Below are positions 1-8,186 of a stretch of 11,948 bases of DNA, in pieces. The DNA comes from an uncultured Planctomycetaceae bacterium (lineage in GTDB: Bacteria; Planctomycetota; Planctomycetia; Planctomycetales; Planctomycetaceae). A program made the position numbers and the translations under genes. Every line of letters begins with the position of its first letter. The first letter of the stretch is position 1. Location of the stretch: the NCBI GenBank assembly GCA_903921605.1, contig CAIXQV010000962.1, positions 1 through 11,948 of the forward strand, read 5' to 3'. The notes beneath the pieces were generated by a model. It did no database searches, was not told where the DNA came from, and saw nothing but the letters and a program-made list of their open reading frames with translations.

Positions 1-108
1 CGAAAACTCTACCCCCAATTTGCAGCTTTTCGACGAGTCTGTAAAGAGTACGATCCAAACGGAAACTTCCAGAACGACTGGACGCGAGGGTTGCTCGAAG
101 AAGCTTAG
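1..108 (+). CDS. C-terminal end of an FAD-linked oxidase (ALO-type), partial
   Basis: An open frame enters from the left edge in frame 1 and stops at TAG 106-108, leaving 35 residues. They contain LYPQFAAFRR, then EYDPNGNFQND, then a Leu-rich end. This follows the pattern YP-x-F-x-x-F ... DP-x-G-x-F-x-N, which typically closes proteins of the D-arabinono-1,4-lactone oxidase / L-gulonolactone oxidase / alditol oxidase group. That family uses an N-terminal FAD-binding domain and a C-terminal ALO domain to oxidise sugars, aldonolactones or alditols. The FAD domain and substrate pocket lie outside the window, so the substrate cannot be given. The gene ends 172 bases before the next start on the same strand. 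The call rests on a short C-terminal motif and could be another flavin oxidase of the same superfamily. Confidence 0.6.
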   Translation, partial: RKLYPQFAAFRRVCKEYDPNGNFQNDWTRGLLEEA

Positions 109-186
109 CCAATCTGAACTAAGTCGCTCAACGGCGAGGTTCGCAGCAAAACTCAATCGGATCATTCGCCATTTGCAGATGAGTGG

Positions 187-215
187 TTACCATTGCGACC
201 CCGCTGTTTTATGAT
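187..215 (+). promoter_or_regulatory. Possible sigma-70-like promoter for the hydrolase gene
   Basis: A -35-like TTACCA (187-192) and a -10-like TATGAT (210-215) are separated by 17 bases, with about 65 bases left to the start codon at 281. The -10 box matches the consensus at five of six positions and the -35 box at four of six. It lies in the gap after the oxidase stop, where a promoter is expected if the genes are not co-transcribed. Planctomycete promoters are poorly defined, so this is only a candidate. Confidence 0.3.
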
Positions 216-267
216 CGCCGGTTACTTCCGCCGACGATTCTTCGATGTTCGCCATCAGTCTGCCATC

Positions 268-273
268 AGGAGG
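268..273 (+). promoter_or_regulatory. Strong ribosome binding site fixing the hydrolase start at 281
   Basis: AGGAGG at 268-273 lies 7 bases before ATG 281. It overlaps the coding stretch implied by the in-frame upstream ATG at 245, which has no comparable site and would put 12 non-hydrophobic residues ahead of a clean signal peptide. The spacing and the signal peptide together make 281 the likely start. Confidence 0.85.
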
Positions 274-280
274 TTCCTCG

Positions 281-2608
281 ATGTTGTTCGTCCGCACTGC
301 GTTGATGTTGTTTGTGTTCGCTGCAGGAATTTGTGCTGCTCCGCTGTCGGCACAAGAGTTTGCTGGACCTACCGGGACAACTCCACTAACAATCGAAGGC
401 GATCTGGCGTCACAAATGGTCGACGGAATTGATCGCTTTCTGTTGAAAGAGATTGAGAACACTGCCGCGACGCGAGCGGAACGCTTCACGGTGGATACTT
501 CATCGCCAGAAGCGTACGAAGCCTCTCTGAAGCCGCATCGAGAGAAGTTGGCCAAGTGTCTGGGCATCCGCGATGCTCGCCTGCCATTTGCGGCCCCGGA
601 GATCATCGTTAACGTCGGTGGTGAATCCGTGATCGCTCAGTCGGAGAAGTTCACGGTGCAGGCCATTCGCTGGCCGGTGCTCAGTGATCCGTCGCCACAG
701 GGAGCCGGGTTACCATCGATTTACGGCGAAGGGCTGCTGCTGACTCCGAAGGGCGACATTGTTGCCAACGTGATCGTACTGCCGGATGCAGATCAGACTC
801 CCGAACAGATGTGCGGACTTGTTGAGGGCTTAGCTGAGAACTCTCAAGTTGCAAGACTGTATGCAGAGTCTGGTTGTCGCGTCGTTGTCCCGGCTTTGAT
901 CAGTCGCCACCGTGAAAAGCGTTTGGGGCGGGCGGATGTGACGAGTCGCGAATTTCTGCACCGTTCCGCCTTCGAGCTGGGGCGAACTCTTGCAGGTTAC
1001 GAAGTGCAGATGTCGCTGAGCATCGTTGACTGGTTCGCCGCGTCTTCTCCGAAAACTCCGGTCGGCATTTACGGCTACGGTGAAGGTGGCATGCTGGCCT
1101 TGTTCGCCGGTGGCCTGGACACTCGCATCAACGTGACCTGTGTCAGTGGATTTGTCACACCGCGCGAGAAATCATGGGAAGAACCAATCGAGCGAAACTT
1201 CTTTGGGCTGCTGCGAGATTTCGGGTTCCAGGAACTTGCGATGCTGGTGGCCCCTCGTGGCCTGAAGCTTGAAATGGCGCCTGTACCGGAAGTCGTACTC
1301 GCGGGAAACGGCGGCGCTCCGGCATTGTTGTCGAATAAGCAATTTGACCAGAGCGAGAATCAGCGGGTCGTTGAGGAATTGTTTGCCCGTATCGAGCCTT
1401 TGAAGGCTCCATTTACGGTGCTTTCTCCAATCAATGGAAACGTAGGAAACGTAGCGTTGGGTGACGGCTACGATAGCTTTGTCAAAGCGCTGACCCCAAC
1501 AGCTCCTTCAATTGAAGACCTGACAAAGCTGTCAGTCTCTGAAAAGGAAACCAGGCCGGATCCGGCAATTCGTGAAACAACTCTTTTCCGGCAAATCGAT
1601 CGCCACAATCAGGCACTGCTTCGCGAGAGCCATTTTGTTCGCAAGGACTTCATGTCAAAGCTCGACATAACGTCTGTTGAAGCGTACGAAAAATCGTCGG
1701 ATGCTTATCGTGAGATCTTCCGAAAAGATGTCATTGGCGAATTCGATCAGCCACTGCTGCCATTCAATGCTCGCTCACGAAGGTCATGGGATACGGAAAA
1801 GTGGACTGGGCACGAAGTTGTGATGGATGTGTTCCCGGACGTGTTTGCCTACGGCGTGCTGTTGTTGCCCAAAGGTCTGAAGCCCGGAGAAAAGCGTCCG
1901 GTTGTGGTCTGCCAACACGGTCTTGAAGGTCGCCCTGTCGACATCTTCCAGGGAGATCACCCAGCCTATCATGACTTTGCGGCGAAGCTCTGCGAACAGG
2001 GATTCATCACGTTCTCACCGCAGAATCCTTACATCTTTCAGGATCGATTCCGCACGCTGCAGCGGAAAGCTCAGCCGTTGGGAAAAACTCTGTTCTCCAT
2101 CATCGTGCCTCAACATCAGCAGATCGTAAACTGGCTGAAGACGCAGCCGAATGTTGATGGTGATCGCATCGCGTTCTACGGCCTAAGTTACGGTGGAAAA
2201 TCGGCCATGAGAATTCCGGCTCTGGTAACCGACTACTGCCTGTCGATCTGCTCGGCCGACTTCAACGAATGGGTACTGAAGAACGCCAGTACTCGCGAGA
2301 ATTTCAGCTACATGTGGACGGGCGAGTATGAAATTTTCGAATGGGATCTCGGCAGCACATTCAACTATGCGGAAATGGCGGCGTTAATCTGCCCGCGTCC
2401 ATTTATGGTGGAACGAGGCCACTTCGACGGCGTTGGCGAAGATCACTGGGTCGCTTTTGAATACGCCAAGATTCGCCACCTGTATTCTGCTCAGCTGAAG
2501 ATCGGCGACAAAACCGAGATCGAATGGTTTGTTGGTCCACACACAATTAACGGGCAAGCAACCTACAAATTCCTGCAGAAGCATTTGGGACACACGCCCA
2601 CACCGTAA
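281..2608 (+). CDS. Exported tandem alpha/beta-hydrolase; inactive first domain, active second
   Basis: A 775-residue protein with a signal peptide (residues 1-24, likely cleaved after PLSA), so probably periplasmic or secreted. It contains two related alpha/beta-hydrolase copies of the dienelactone hydrolase / acetyl-xylan-esterase-like type. Each begins with a similar helix (SPEAYEASLKPHREK near 75; SVEAYEKSSDAYRE near 465). The second copy has an oxyanion-region QHG (545-547), the nucleophile elbow GLSYGG with Ser636, acidic candidates Asp716 or Asp721, and His754 in GPHTINGQ, so it should hydrolyse esters. In the first copy the elbow reads GYGEGG (265-270), with Glu268 replacing Ser. The block APRGLKLE (324-331) matches CPRPFMVE (704-711), but the Asp-containing HFDG stretch that follows in copy two is absent from copy one. 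The first copy is therefore probably structural or substrate-binding. The substrate is unknown; acylated polysaccharide is an inference. The gene converges with the kinase, 61 bases away. Confidence 0.85.
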   Translation: MLFVRTALMLFVFAAGICAAPLSAQEFAGPTGTTPLTIEGDLASQMVDGIDRFLLKEIENTAATRAERFTVDTSSPEAYEASLKPHREKLAKCLGIRDARLPFAAPEIIVNVGGESVIAQSEKFTVQAIRWPVLSDPSPQGAGLPSIYGEGLLLTPKGDIVANVIVLPDADQTPEQMCGLVEGLAENSQVARLYAESGCRVVVPALISRHREKRLGRADVTSREFLHRSAFELGRTLAGYEVQMSLSIVDWFAASSPKTPVGIYGYGEGGMLALFAGGLDTRINVTCVSGFVTPREKSWEEPIERNFFGLLRDFGFQELAMLVAPRGLKLEMAPVPEVVLAGNGGAPALLSNKQFDQSENQRVVEELFARIEPLKAPFTVLSPINGNVGNVALGDGYDSFVKALTPTAPSIEDLTKLSVSEKETRPDPAIRETTLFRQIDRHNQALLRESHFVRKDFMSKLDITSVEAYEKSSDAYREIFRKDVIGEFDQPLLPFNARSRRSWDTEKWTGHEVVMDVFPDVFAYGVLLLPKGLKPGEKRPVVVCQHGLEGRPVDIFQGDHPAYHDFAAKLCEQGFITFSPQNPYIFQDRFRTLQRKAQPLGKTLFSIIVPQHQQIVNWLKTQPNVDGDRIAFYGLSYGGKSAMRIPALVTDYCLSICSADFNEWVLKNASTRENFSYMWTGEYEIFEWDLGSTFNYAEMAALICPRPFMVERGHFDGVGEDHWVAFEYAKIRHLYSAQLKIGDKTEIEWFVGPHTINGQATYKFLQKHLGHTPTP

Positions 2609-2669
2609 CGGCTCATGCAGTCGATATCTTCAACGGCAGGTGTGAAGCAGGAGTCTTGTTCCGGAGCGT

Positions 2670-4136
2670 TCACCGGCTCAACTCATGAGCTGTGCAACGA
2701 AGTGGCAATGTCAATGTGAACGTGCTGCCTGTTCCAGGTCCATCGCTTTGAACCGTCAGAGAACCTCCCAGTTCCGATGCGGCAAGACTACAGTAATGCA
2801 GTCCAAATCCGTGTCCGTTCTTTTTCGTGGTGAAACCCTGCGAGAAAATTTTCGTCAATTGAGACTTCTCGATCCCGACTCCACTGCCCTGAACCTCAAT
2901 CTGCACCTGCTGAGATGAGATCGGGAATGCCCTGAGCTCAATTCTGCGGTCCGCGACCGGAAGTTCGGCCACGGCATCTTTCGCGTTGGTCAGCAGATTA
3001 ACCACGACCTGAATCAGCTTGTGCCGATCGATCAGAATTTCGGGAGCCTGATCGATATCGTGGATCACCTTGACCGAATGACGCTGGCAGGAAGCCATGA
3101 TCACCGTAACGGCACTCTCCAGCAATTCGCTAAGGTCTGTCTGTTCTGCAAAGTTCTGAACTCTGGCGTAGCTTTGCTGAGCGGCCACGATCTGATTCGC
3201 ATGCTGAACATTGTTGTTCAGAGAAATCAGGTCGCCCAGCAATTCGCGTTGCTCGGACGCCAGCGTGTCTGAGAGCTTTTCCAGATACGATGGAAGTTGT
3301 CTCCCTCGCTGATCACTGGTGAGGAATTCAGCAAGATTGTCCTTGTACTCTCGAATCAGACCGACAGCCTTTGCAAGTCCCGAGCTGCGGCTGCCAGCAA
3401 CTTTTTCGTGGACGGTTGAGGCCAATACGTTGATACTGGTCAGGACATTGCCAACATTATGCAACACTGACGTAGCCACTTCTGCTTTGCCGGCCATGTG
3501 TGCCGTATCAATCAGCTTGCGATTGGCATCGGCCAGCAGTGATTCAGATCGTTTGCGTTCCATGATGTTGCGGACGATGAGTGTAAAGTACGAGCGACCT
3601 CGCAGTGAGATTTGGCTGACCGTGACTTCAACAGGCACCATTACTCCTGCATTATTCACCAGATCCGCTTCCACTCTGGCTCGCTTTGTTCCAGCCGCAG
3701 TGCGCAGAGCCTCCATGGGATCACTGTGATGATACAGCAGGATCTGACCGATCGGCTGCCTGATAATCAGCGACAGCTGCGTCTCATCCCCCAGCATTGT
3801 TGTGGTCGCTTCATTGGCCGAAATGATCAGACCGGAGTCATTGATTGTCAGGATTGCGTCACGAGCCATTTCGACGATGGTCGCATATTTTGTCGCTTCA
3901 TTCGAGGCGACCATTCGCATCGGACGAATCAGCAGCTGCCACAACAAGGGTGCACTGATGATCGTGAGGATCGCGGCATCACACAACGCTTCCACACTGG
4001 CATCAACGTCGGCCGGAAGCAAAAACGGAAGCAGATACATTACGCCAGCTTCGGCGACAAAGATGACGGCCAGTATCGCGATAAAGTACTGCAGCGGACT
4101 CCATAAGGCTGCAGATCCGGAAAATCTTGTGGGCAT
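2670..4136 (-). CDS. Membrane PAS sensor histidine kinase, HNVGN type, altered G1 box
   Basis: A 488-residue kinase with two N-terminal membrane helices (about 16-40 and 52-71), so the rest is likely cytoplasmic. A PAS domain covers about 84-192 and would sense an unidentified signal. The phospho-acceptor region is VLHNVGN with His226, the HNVGN variant of the H-box common in planctomycete and proteobacterial kinases. The ATPase domain shows an N-box NLLTNAKDA with Asn384, an F-box-like FSQGFTT (431-437) and a G2 box GHGFGLH (441-447). The G1 box reads GSGVG (417-421) where DNGVG is expected, so the conserved Asp that contacts adenine is missing. ATP binding may be weak or lost. No response regulator lies nearby, so it is an orphan and its partner and output are unknown. 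AGAGAG at 4147-4152 is a plausible ribosome site ten bases before the ATG. Confidence 0.88.
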   Translation of the reverse strand: MPTRFSGSAALWSPLQYFIAILAVIFVAEAGVMYLLPFLLPADVDASVEALCDAAILTIISAPLLWQLLIRPMRMVASNEATKYATIVEMARDAILTINDSGLIISANEATTTMLGDETQLSLIIRQPIGQILLYHHSDPMEALRTAAGTKRARVEADLVNNAGVMVPVEVTVSQISLRGRSYFTLIVRNIMERKRSESLLADANRKLIDTAHMAGKAEVATSVLHNVGNVLTSINVLASTVHEKVAGSRSSGLAKAVGLIREYKDNLAEFLTSDQRGRQLPSYLEKLSDTLASEQRELLGDLISLNNNVQHANQIVAAQQSYARVQNFAEQTDLSELLESAVTVIMASCQRHSVKVIHDIDQAPEILIDRHKLIQVVVNLLTNAKDAVAELPVADRRIELRAFPISSQQVQIEVQGSGVGIEKSQLTKIFSQGFTTKKNGHGFGLHYCSLAASELGGSLTVQSDGPGTGSTFTLTLPLRCTAHELSR

Positions 4137-4161
4137 AGCGACACCGCTCTCTACATGACAA

Positions 4162-4190
4162 GTTGCTCGTTCATAGATGTTCTATGCAAC
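4162..4190 (-). repeat. Inverted repeat upstream of the histidine kinase
   Basis: CATAG (4172-4176) and CTATG (4182-4186) form a perfect 5-base inverted repeat around a 5-base centre. It is flanked by GTTG (4162-4165) and CAAC (4187-4190), which can extend the stem past a 6-base bulge. It lies 26 to 54 bases upstream of the kinase start and could be an operator or a leader hairpin. The 230-base gap 4137-4366 otherwise shows no gene and no clear promoter boxes. Confidence 0.3.
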
Positions 4191-4366
4191 GTTAGGTCAC
4201 GAGGCGCAGGTGTGCCAAAATGTCACTATCAGCGGTGTGTGAATCCCACCTCTTTTGATGCCGAACATCAACAGACAGGTCAACTCACATGACCGACAAA
4301 AACGAACCGTGGGTAATCCCCTAACCACATTCGCGTATTGCCCCATTGCTTGCGGCAACCTTCGAA

Positions 4367-5710
4367 TCAAACAAGTTCGGCGATCGGCGTGGGATCGCTT
4401 ACCAGGTGTGCAGGGCGTCCCTGAGGACTGAACAGGATCTTGTTCGGGTCGATACCCAGTTTGTGGTAAACCGTCGACACGAAATTCTCCGGTGAGAGGA
4501 CTCGATCCACGGCAGAGAAACCTTTGCGATCAGTCGCGCCGATCACTGTTCCGCCGGGAGTTCCACCGCCAGCCATCAGCACTGACATTGCGTTGGCCCA
4601 GTGATCGCGTCCCGCAGTGGTACTTCCGGCCAACGTCGAAAGTTTTGGCGTACGACCGAATTCGCCCAGTGCGATCACGAGCGTCGAATCCAGCATGCCG
4701 CGCTCTTTAAGGTCCTGAATCAGTGTCGCAACTGAATTGTCCCACGATGGCAGACGCTTGCGCAACGCACCGAAGATGTCACTGTGATGATCCCAGCCGC
4801 CGTCATAGACAGTGATAAACGGGACGCCCGCATCAACCAGTCGGCGTGCCAACAAACAACGCTGGCCAAATCCATCACGACCGTAGCGATCTCGGGTCTC
4901 CGGACTTTCCTGACTGATATCAAAGGCTTTCTGAGCTTCCGGCGATGTGACCAGACTGTGTCCCTGCTGGAAATATTCATCGAACGCCAGCACCGGATCA
5001 CCGGCGGCTTCGTCGTTCAGTCGCACCATGCGATCGACTTTGGCTCGCAGATCAGTACGAGACCCAAATCGCATATCTGTCAGATCACGAGGTAACGCGA
5101 CGTCACGCACTTTAAAGTTGGCGCCGTTGGGATCATCGCCCACAACAAACGGAGCGTACCGTGCTCCAAGAAAATTCGGTCCGCCGGAACGAGACATCTG
5201 CGGCATGCTGAAATACGCCGGCAGCCCGTTATCTCGCCCAAGTTCTTTAGCGACGACTGAGCCCATGCTTGGATGAAAACTGACAAACGCACCACAGCCC
5301 ACCGGAATTCTTGGCGGTGAACCCGTCATCATGTAGTGATTACCGGCGCCATGATTGCCTTGGTCATGCCGGATCGAACGAATCATCGCGTAGTCATTCA
5401 GGCTGGCGGCCAGCTTGACCATGTGCTCCGAATAGCCAACGCCGGGAACGGTTGTGTCGATCGAAGAAAACTCTCCACGATACTCCATCGGAGCGTCGGG
5501 CTTGGGATCGAATGTTTCGAAGTGAGTCGGACCGCCATCCATCCAGATCAGAATACAGCTTTTGGCTTTCCCGGCGGGAACATGGCCGCCATGCTGCGAT
5601 TCTGCGCGAGCCTTCAGGCCGCCGACAAAGCTGGTTCCAAGGAATCCACCCAGGCCCAGTTCCAGCGCGTTACGTCGGCTAATTCCATCACACCGTCTGC
5701 GGTTTAACAT
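4367..5710 (-). CDS. DUF1501 family protein with Tat signal
   Basis: A 447-residue member of the DUF1501 family, which belongs to the alkaline-phosphatase/sulfatase-like superfamily and is abundant in planctomycetes. The N-terminus carries a twin-arginine motif (SRRNAL, Arg12-Arg13) before a hydrophobic stretch (about 15-33), so the protein is probably exported folded. Family blocks in order: WMDGGPTHFETFDPK (56-70), RHDQGNHGAGNHYMMTG (114-130), YDGGWDHHSD (302-311), GEFGRTP (349-355) and GRDHW (367-371). These Asp/His-rich blocks resemble metal-binding positions of the superfamily, but no reaction is established for the family. The length is normal. It starts 12 bases after the stop of the DUF1549/DUF1553 gene, with GGAACG as a weak ribosome site, so the two are almost certainly co-transcribed and co-functional. 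Confidence 0.93.
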   Translation of the reverse strand: MLNRRRCDGISRRNALELGLGGFLGTSFVGGLKARAESQHGGHVPAGKAKSCILIWMDGGPTHFETFDPKPDAPMEYRGEFSSIDTTVPGVGYSEHMVKLAASLNDYAMIRSIRHDQGNHGAGNHYMMTGSPPRIPVGCGAFVSFHPSMGSVVAKELGRDNGLPAYFSMPQMSRSGGPNFLGARYAPFVVGDDPNGANFKVRDVALPRDLTDMRFGSRTDLRAKVDRMVRLNDEAAGDPVLAFDEYFQQGHSLVTSPEAQKAFDISQESPETRDRYGRDGFGQRCLLARRLVDAGVPFITVYDGGWDHHSDIFGALRKRLPSWDNSVATLIQDLKERGMLDSTLVIALGEFGRTPKLSTLAGSTTAGRDHWANAMSVLMAGGGTPGGTVIGATDRKGFSAVDRVLSPENFVSTVYHKLGIDPNKILFSPQGRPAHLVSDPTPIAELV

Positions 5711-5722
5711 TGATGTCGTTCC

Positions 5723-8047
5723 TCAGTCCTGAAACACAAACTCTGCCGAGTTGACCATGGCCCACGTGAGATCTTCAATCACCTGACGACGGACAGCGCC
5801 TTCCGCAGCCAGCAAATCAACCACCAGCTTCGTTTCATCCGGCGTCGGCTTGCGTCCGAAGACACGCGTATAAAGTTCAACCGAGATCTCTTCACCGGTC
5901 TTCGAACTATCCGCCAGAATCTTTGCCAACCCGCTATCGCTGCCAATATCACGAAACAGCTTTTCTGAATTCATCAAATGCAGACTCTGCACAACTGTGG
6001 AGTCACTCATGCGTTCACATGGAGGATCCTGATTCGGATCCGGACGCCCAAACGTATCAAGGAACAGAGAATCTGATCGATGAGTCCACAGTTGCTTGGC
6101 GGATGAATCCGGTGGCATCGCATCGAATTCCGGAGGGACTCCCGTGACCACAGTGACGGCATCCAGCAGCACTTCCGCTCGCAGACGATGACGATAGTGG
6201 CGGGAATGATTTCGGGTATCTGAAACGTTCGTATCGTTTGGCAGTGAACTCAACTGATACACATGCGAATTTGCAATGACCCGCACTAACTCAGTCAATG
6301 AAAACCTCGAGTCCCGGAAATGCTCACCCAGAGCTTTCAACAGGGGACCATTCGTCGGAGGGTTGGTCGCGCGAAGGTCGTCAACCGGCTCCACTAATCC
6401 TCTGGCCATCAAGTCAGCCCAAACTCGATTTGCCATCGTCTGGGCAAACAAATGATTGTTCGGTGAGGTGATCCATGCAGCGAGGGATTCACGTTGATCC
6501 TGACCTTCCACGACAGGCGGTGCTTCTCCAAACAGCGGGCGAGGCTCCATTGTTGCACCAGTCACCGGGTGCGTGACAGCGCCGCGAGTTCCAGTGAAAA
6601 CAAATTCTTCCGAGCCCGAAATGGGGGCGGATATCCCGGTCCCTTTGCGGCCAACTTTTGAAAAATAGGCGGCAAAGCTATAGAAGTCATCCTGGCCCCA
6701 GACTTCGAACGGATGATGATGACACTTAGCACAATCAAGCCGCACTCCAACGAATAGCTGACTCACCAACGTGGTTAGTTCTTCAGGCTGCCGTCGATCG
6801 CGGAACATCACGACCGAGCCATCGCGGAACGTACCGCCGCGGGCCGTCAAAAGTTCTTTCACGAACTGATCCCACGGTTTCCGTTCATGAAATGACTGCC
6901 GAATCCAATGGTCATAATTGAACGTCGCTTTAATGCCCACGTGATACGGATTGGGACGCAGCAGGTCAGCCCATTTGTTAGCCCAGTGATCGGCGAACTC
7001 AGGCTCCAGCAGTAATCGATCAACCACTTTGGATCGCTTGTCCGGCGCCGTATCGGCCAGAAACGCATTCACTTCATCCTGAGTCGGGATGCGTCCACAG
7101 ATGTCGGTGGTCACTCGACGCAGGAAAGTGTGATCATCACAGATCCCGGAAGGTGTGATATTCAATCGTTGCAACTTCTGCCAAACCAGCTCGTCGATAA
7201 AGTTGTTGCGAGGAAGTGCGGCGTAGTCGTCGGCAGGAATCGTTTCGGTGCGAGGAATCATCACATCACAGACAGCGATCTGTCCCATAAACCGAGCCAT
7301 GATCGCAGCATCACCGGTGATTTCACCCGCAGTAACCACTCCCGTCTCATCAACAGCAGCAATCGGCGCTTCGTTGGACTGAAAAGCTGTCAGACGGGTG
7401 ACATCGCGTTCTGTTCCATCGGAGTACTTCGCGGTCACAACAATCGCCTGAGTTTGCTTTGGAGCGAGAACCGCAGAGGCGGGATTCACGGTGATCGATT
7501 TCAGGGCCGGAGCATTCGGAGCTTTGCGAGGCATCCCCTGGCGCATCCAGGTCAGCATCGTCTGAAACTCAGGACCAGCGACATCAATACGTCGACCACC
7601 ACCGTGAGGAATAGTGCCAGCCGGCTTCGCGAGCATCAGACTGTTTTCTGGAGCCCCCGGGAATACTCTTCGACCACGACCTTCTTTTGCGATCGCATCG
7701 AAATCCTGTTGTGCATCAAAGCCAAGCAGCGACAACTGGAATCCACCCTGACCACGAGCTTTCCCGTGACATGGGCCGCTGTTGCACCCAAAGCGAGTCA
7801 GAATTGGCTGCAGATCGTTTTCAAAATCCACAATCGGCGGTTCATCAGCAATCAGCGACGCGCCCTGCAAGAAACTGCATAAGCACAACACAGCAGCGAC
7901 GGATGGAAAAGCGGGTAGTCGTGGCACAGTGTTGCTCGACTTGGGAAGGACAAACAGCGGGGAAGAACAGGAGGGATTATTTTGGGCGCGGCGACGACTG
8001 AGGTGTGATCTGAAAGCTAGATACCGCAAACACCCGGCCTCAATCAT
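5723..8047 (-). CDS. DUF1549/DUF1553 protein with haem-like motifs and Ig-like domain
   Basis: A 774-residue exported protein of the planctomycete cytochrome-like type. After a 40-residue N-terminal stretch comes a signal-peptide-like hydrophobic segment (about 43-66). A planctomycete cytochrome-like domain (about 72-172) holds CNSGPCHG (88-95), a CX4CH variant. A bacterial Ig-like (BIG_2 type) domain spans about 182-265. DUF1549 (about 283-470) contains LDCAKCHHHPF with a standard CXXCH at 439-443, a probable covalent c-type haem site. DUF1553 (about 515-770) has the usual MANRVWADLMGRG-like block, here MANRVWADLMARG (538-550). The biochemical role is not established; haem-linked periplasmic redox chemistry alongside the DUF1501 partner is an inference. 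The ATG at 8047 lacks a clear ribosome site. A GTG at 7927 (residue 41) would put the start directly at the signal peptide but also lacks one, so the start is uncertain. Confidence 0.92.
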   Translation of the reverse strand: MIEAGCLRYLAFRSHLSRRRAQNNPSCSSPLFVLPKSSNTVPRLPAFPSVAAVLCLCSFLQGASLIADEPPIVDFENDLQPILTRFGCNSGPCHGKARGQGGFQLSLLGFDAQQDFDAIAKEGRGRRVFPGAPENSLMLAKPAGTIPHGGGRRIDVAGPEFQTMLTWMRQGMPRKAPNAPALKSITVNPASAVLAPKQTQAIVVTAKYSDGTERDVTRLTAFQSNEAPIAAVDETGVVTAGEITGDAAIMARFMGQIAVCDVMIPRTETIPADDYAALPRNNFIDELVWQKLQRLNITPSGICDDHTFLRRVTTDICGRIPTQDEVNAFLADTAPDKRSKVVDRLLLEPEFADHWANKWADLLRPNPYHVGIKATFNYDHWIRQSFHERKPWDQFVKELLTARGGTFRDGSVVMFRDRRQPEELTTLVSQLFVGVRLDCAKCHHHPFEVWGQDDFYSFAAYFSKVGRKGTGISAPISGSEEFVFTGTRGAVTHPVTGATMEPRPLFGEAPPVVEGQDQRESLAAWITSPNNHLFAQTMANRVWADLMARGLVEPVDDLRATNPPTNGPLLKALGEHFRDSRFSLTELVRVIANSHVYQLSSLPNDTNVSDTRNHSRHYRHRLRAEVLLDAVTVVTGVPPEFDAMPPDSSAKQLWTHRSDSLFLDTFGRPDPNQDPPCERMSDSTVVQSLHLMNSEKLFRDIGSDSGLAKILADSSKTGEEISVELYTRVFGRKPTPDETKLVVDLLAAEGAVRRQVIEDLTWAMVNSAEFVFQD

Positions 8048-8152
8048 GCCGCCCGCAGAATAACCAAATACGGGGCTATGCAGGCTAGCAAATCGTCACC
8101 GTTGTTGTCACGCACAAAGCCGCGGGGATCGCGGTTTCGGGGCGATTTTCGA

Positions 8153-8172
8153 CGATCTTCCTGAGAAGATCG
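8153..8172 (-). terminator. Stem-loop after the acidic-linker gene, possible terminator
   Basis: CGATCTTC (8153-8160) and GAAGATCG (8165-8172) form a perfect 8-base stem with a 4-base loop. It lies 15 bases past the stop of the minus-strand gene at 8187 and before the DUF1549 start at 8047. No T-run follows on the minus strand, so it is not a classical intrinsic terminator. It may still stop transcription or protect the 3' end, and suggests that the DUF1549/DUF1501 operon has its own promoter in 8048-8150. Confidence 0.4.
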
Positions 8173-8186
8173 ACTTCAGGGGTGAA

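Noticed and set aside
20..214. 64-residue open frame on the plus strand
   Set aside because: It overlaps, in another frame, the recognisable C-terminal end of the oxidase (1-108), and its own translation has no protein-like features.
245..280. Longer start of the hydrolase at ATG 245
   Set aside because: AGGAGG at 268-273 is placed for ATG 281, which opens directly into a clean signal peptide; ATG 245 has no comparable ribosome site.
3612..4106. 164-residue plus-strand open frame
   Set aside because: It is antisense to the PAS and membrane part of the histidine kinase and shows no domain features.
4289..4324. 11-codon open frame (MTDKNEPWVIP) in the gap before the DUF1501 stop
   Set aside because: An AGGT lies upstream, but the frame is too short to distinguish from chance and resembles no known leader peptide.
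4338..4358. TTGCC/GGCAA stem after the DUF1501 gene as a terminator
   Set aside because: The stem is only five bases with an 11-base loop and no T-run, too weak to call.
7130..7882. 250-residue plus-strand open frame
   Set aside because: It lies wholly opposite the well-supported DUF1549 gene, and its translation is rich in Arg, Ser and His, with no domain, as expected for an antisense shadow.
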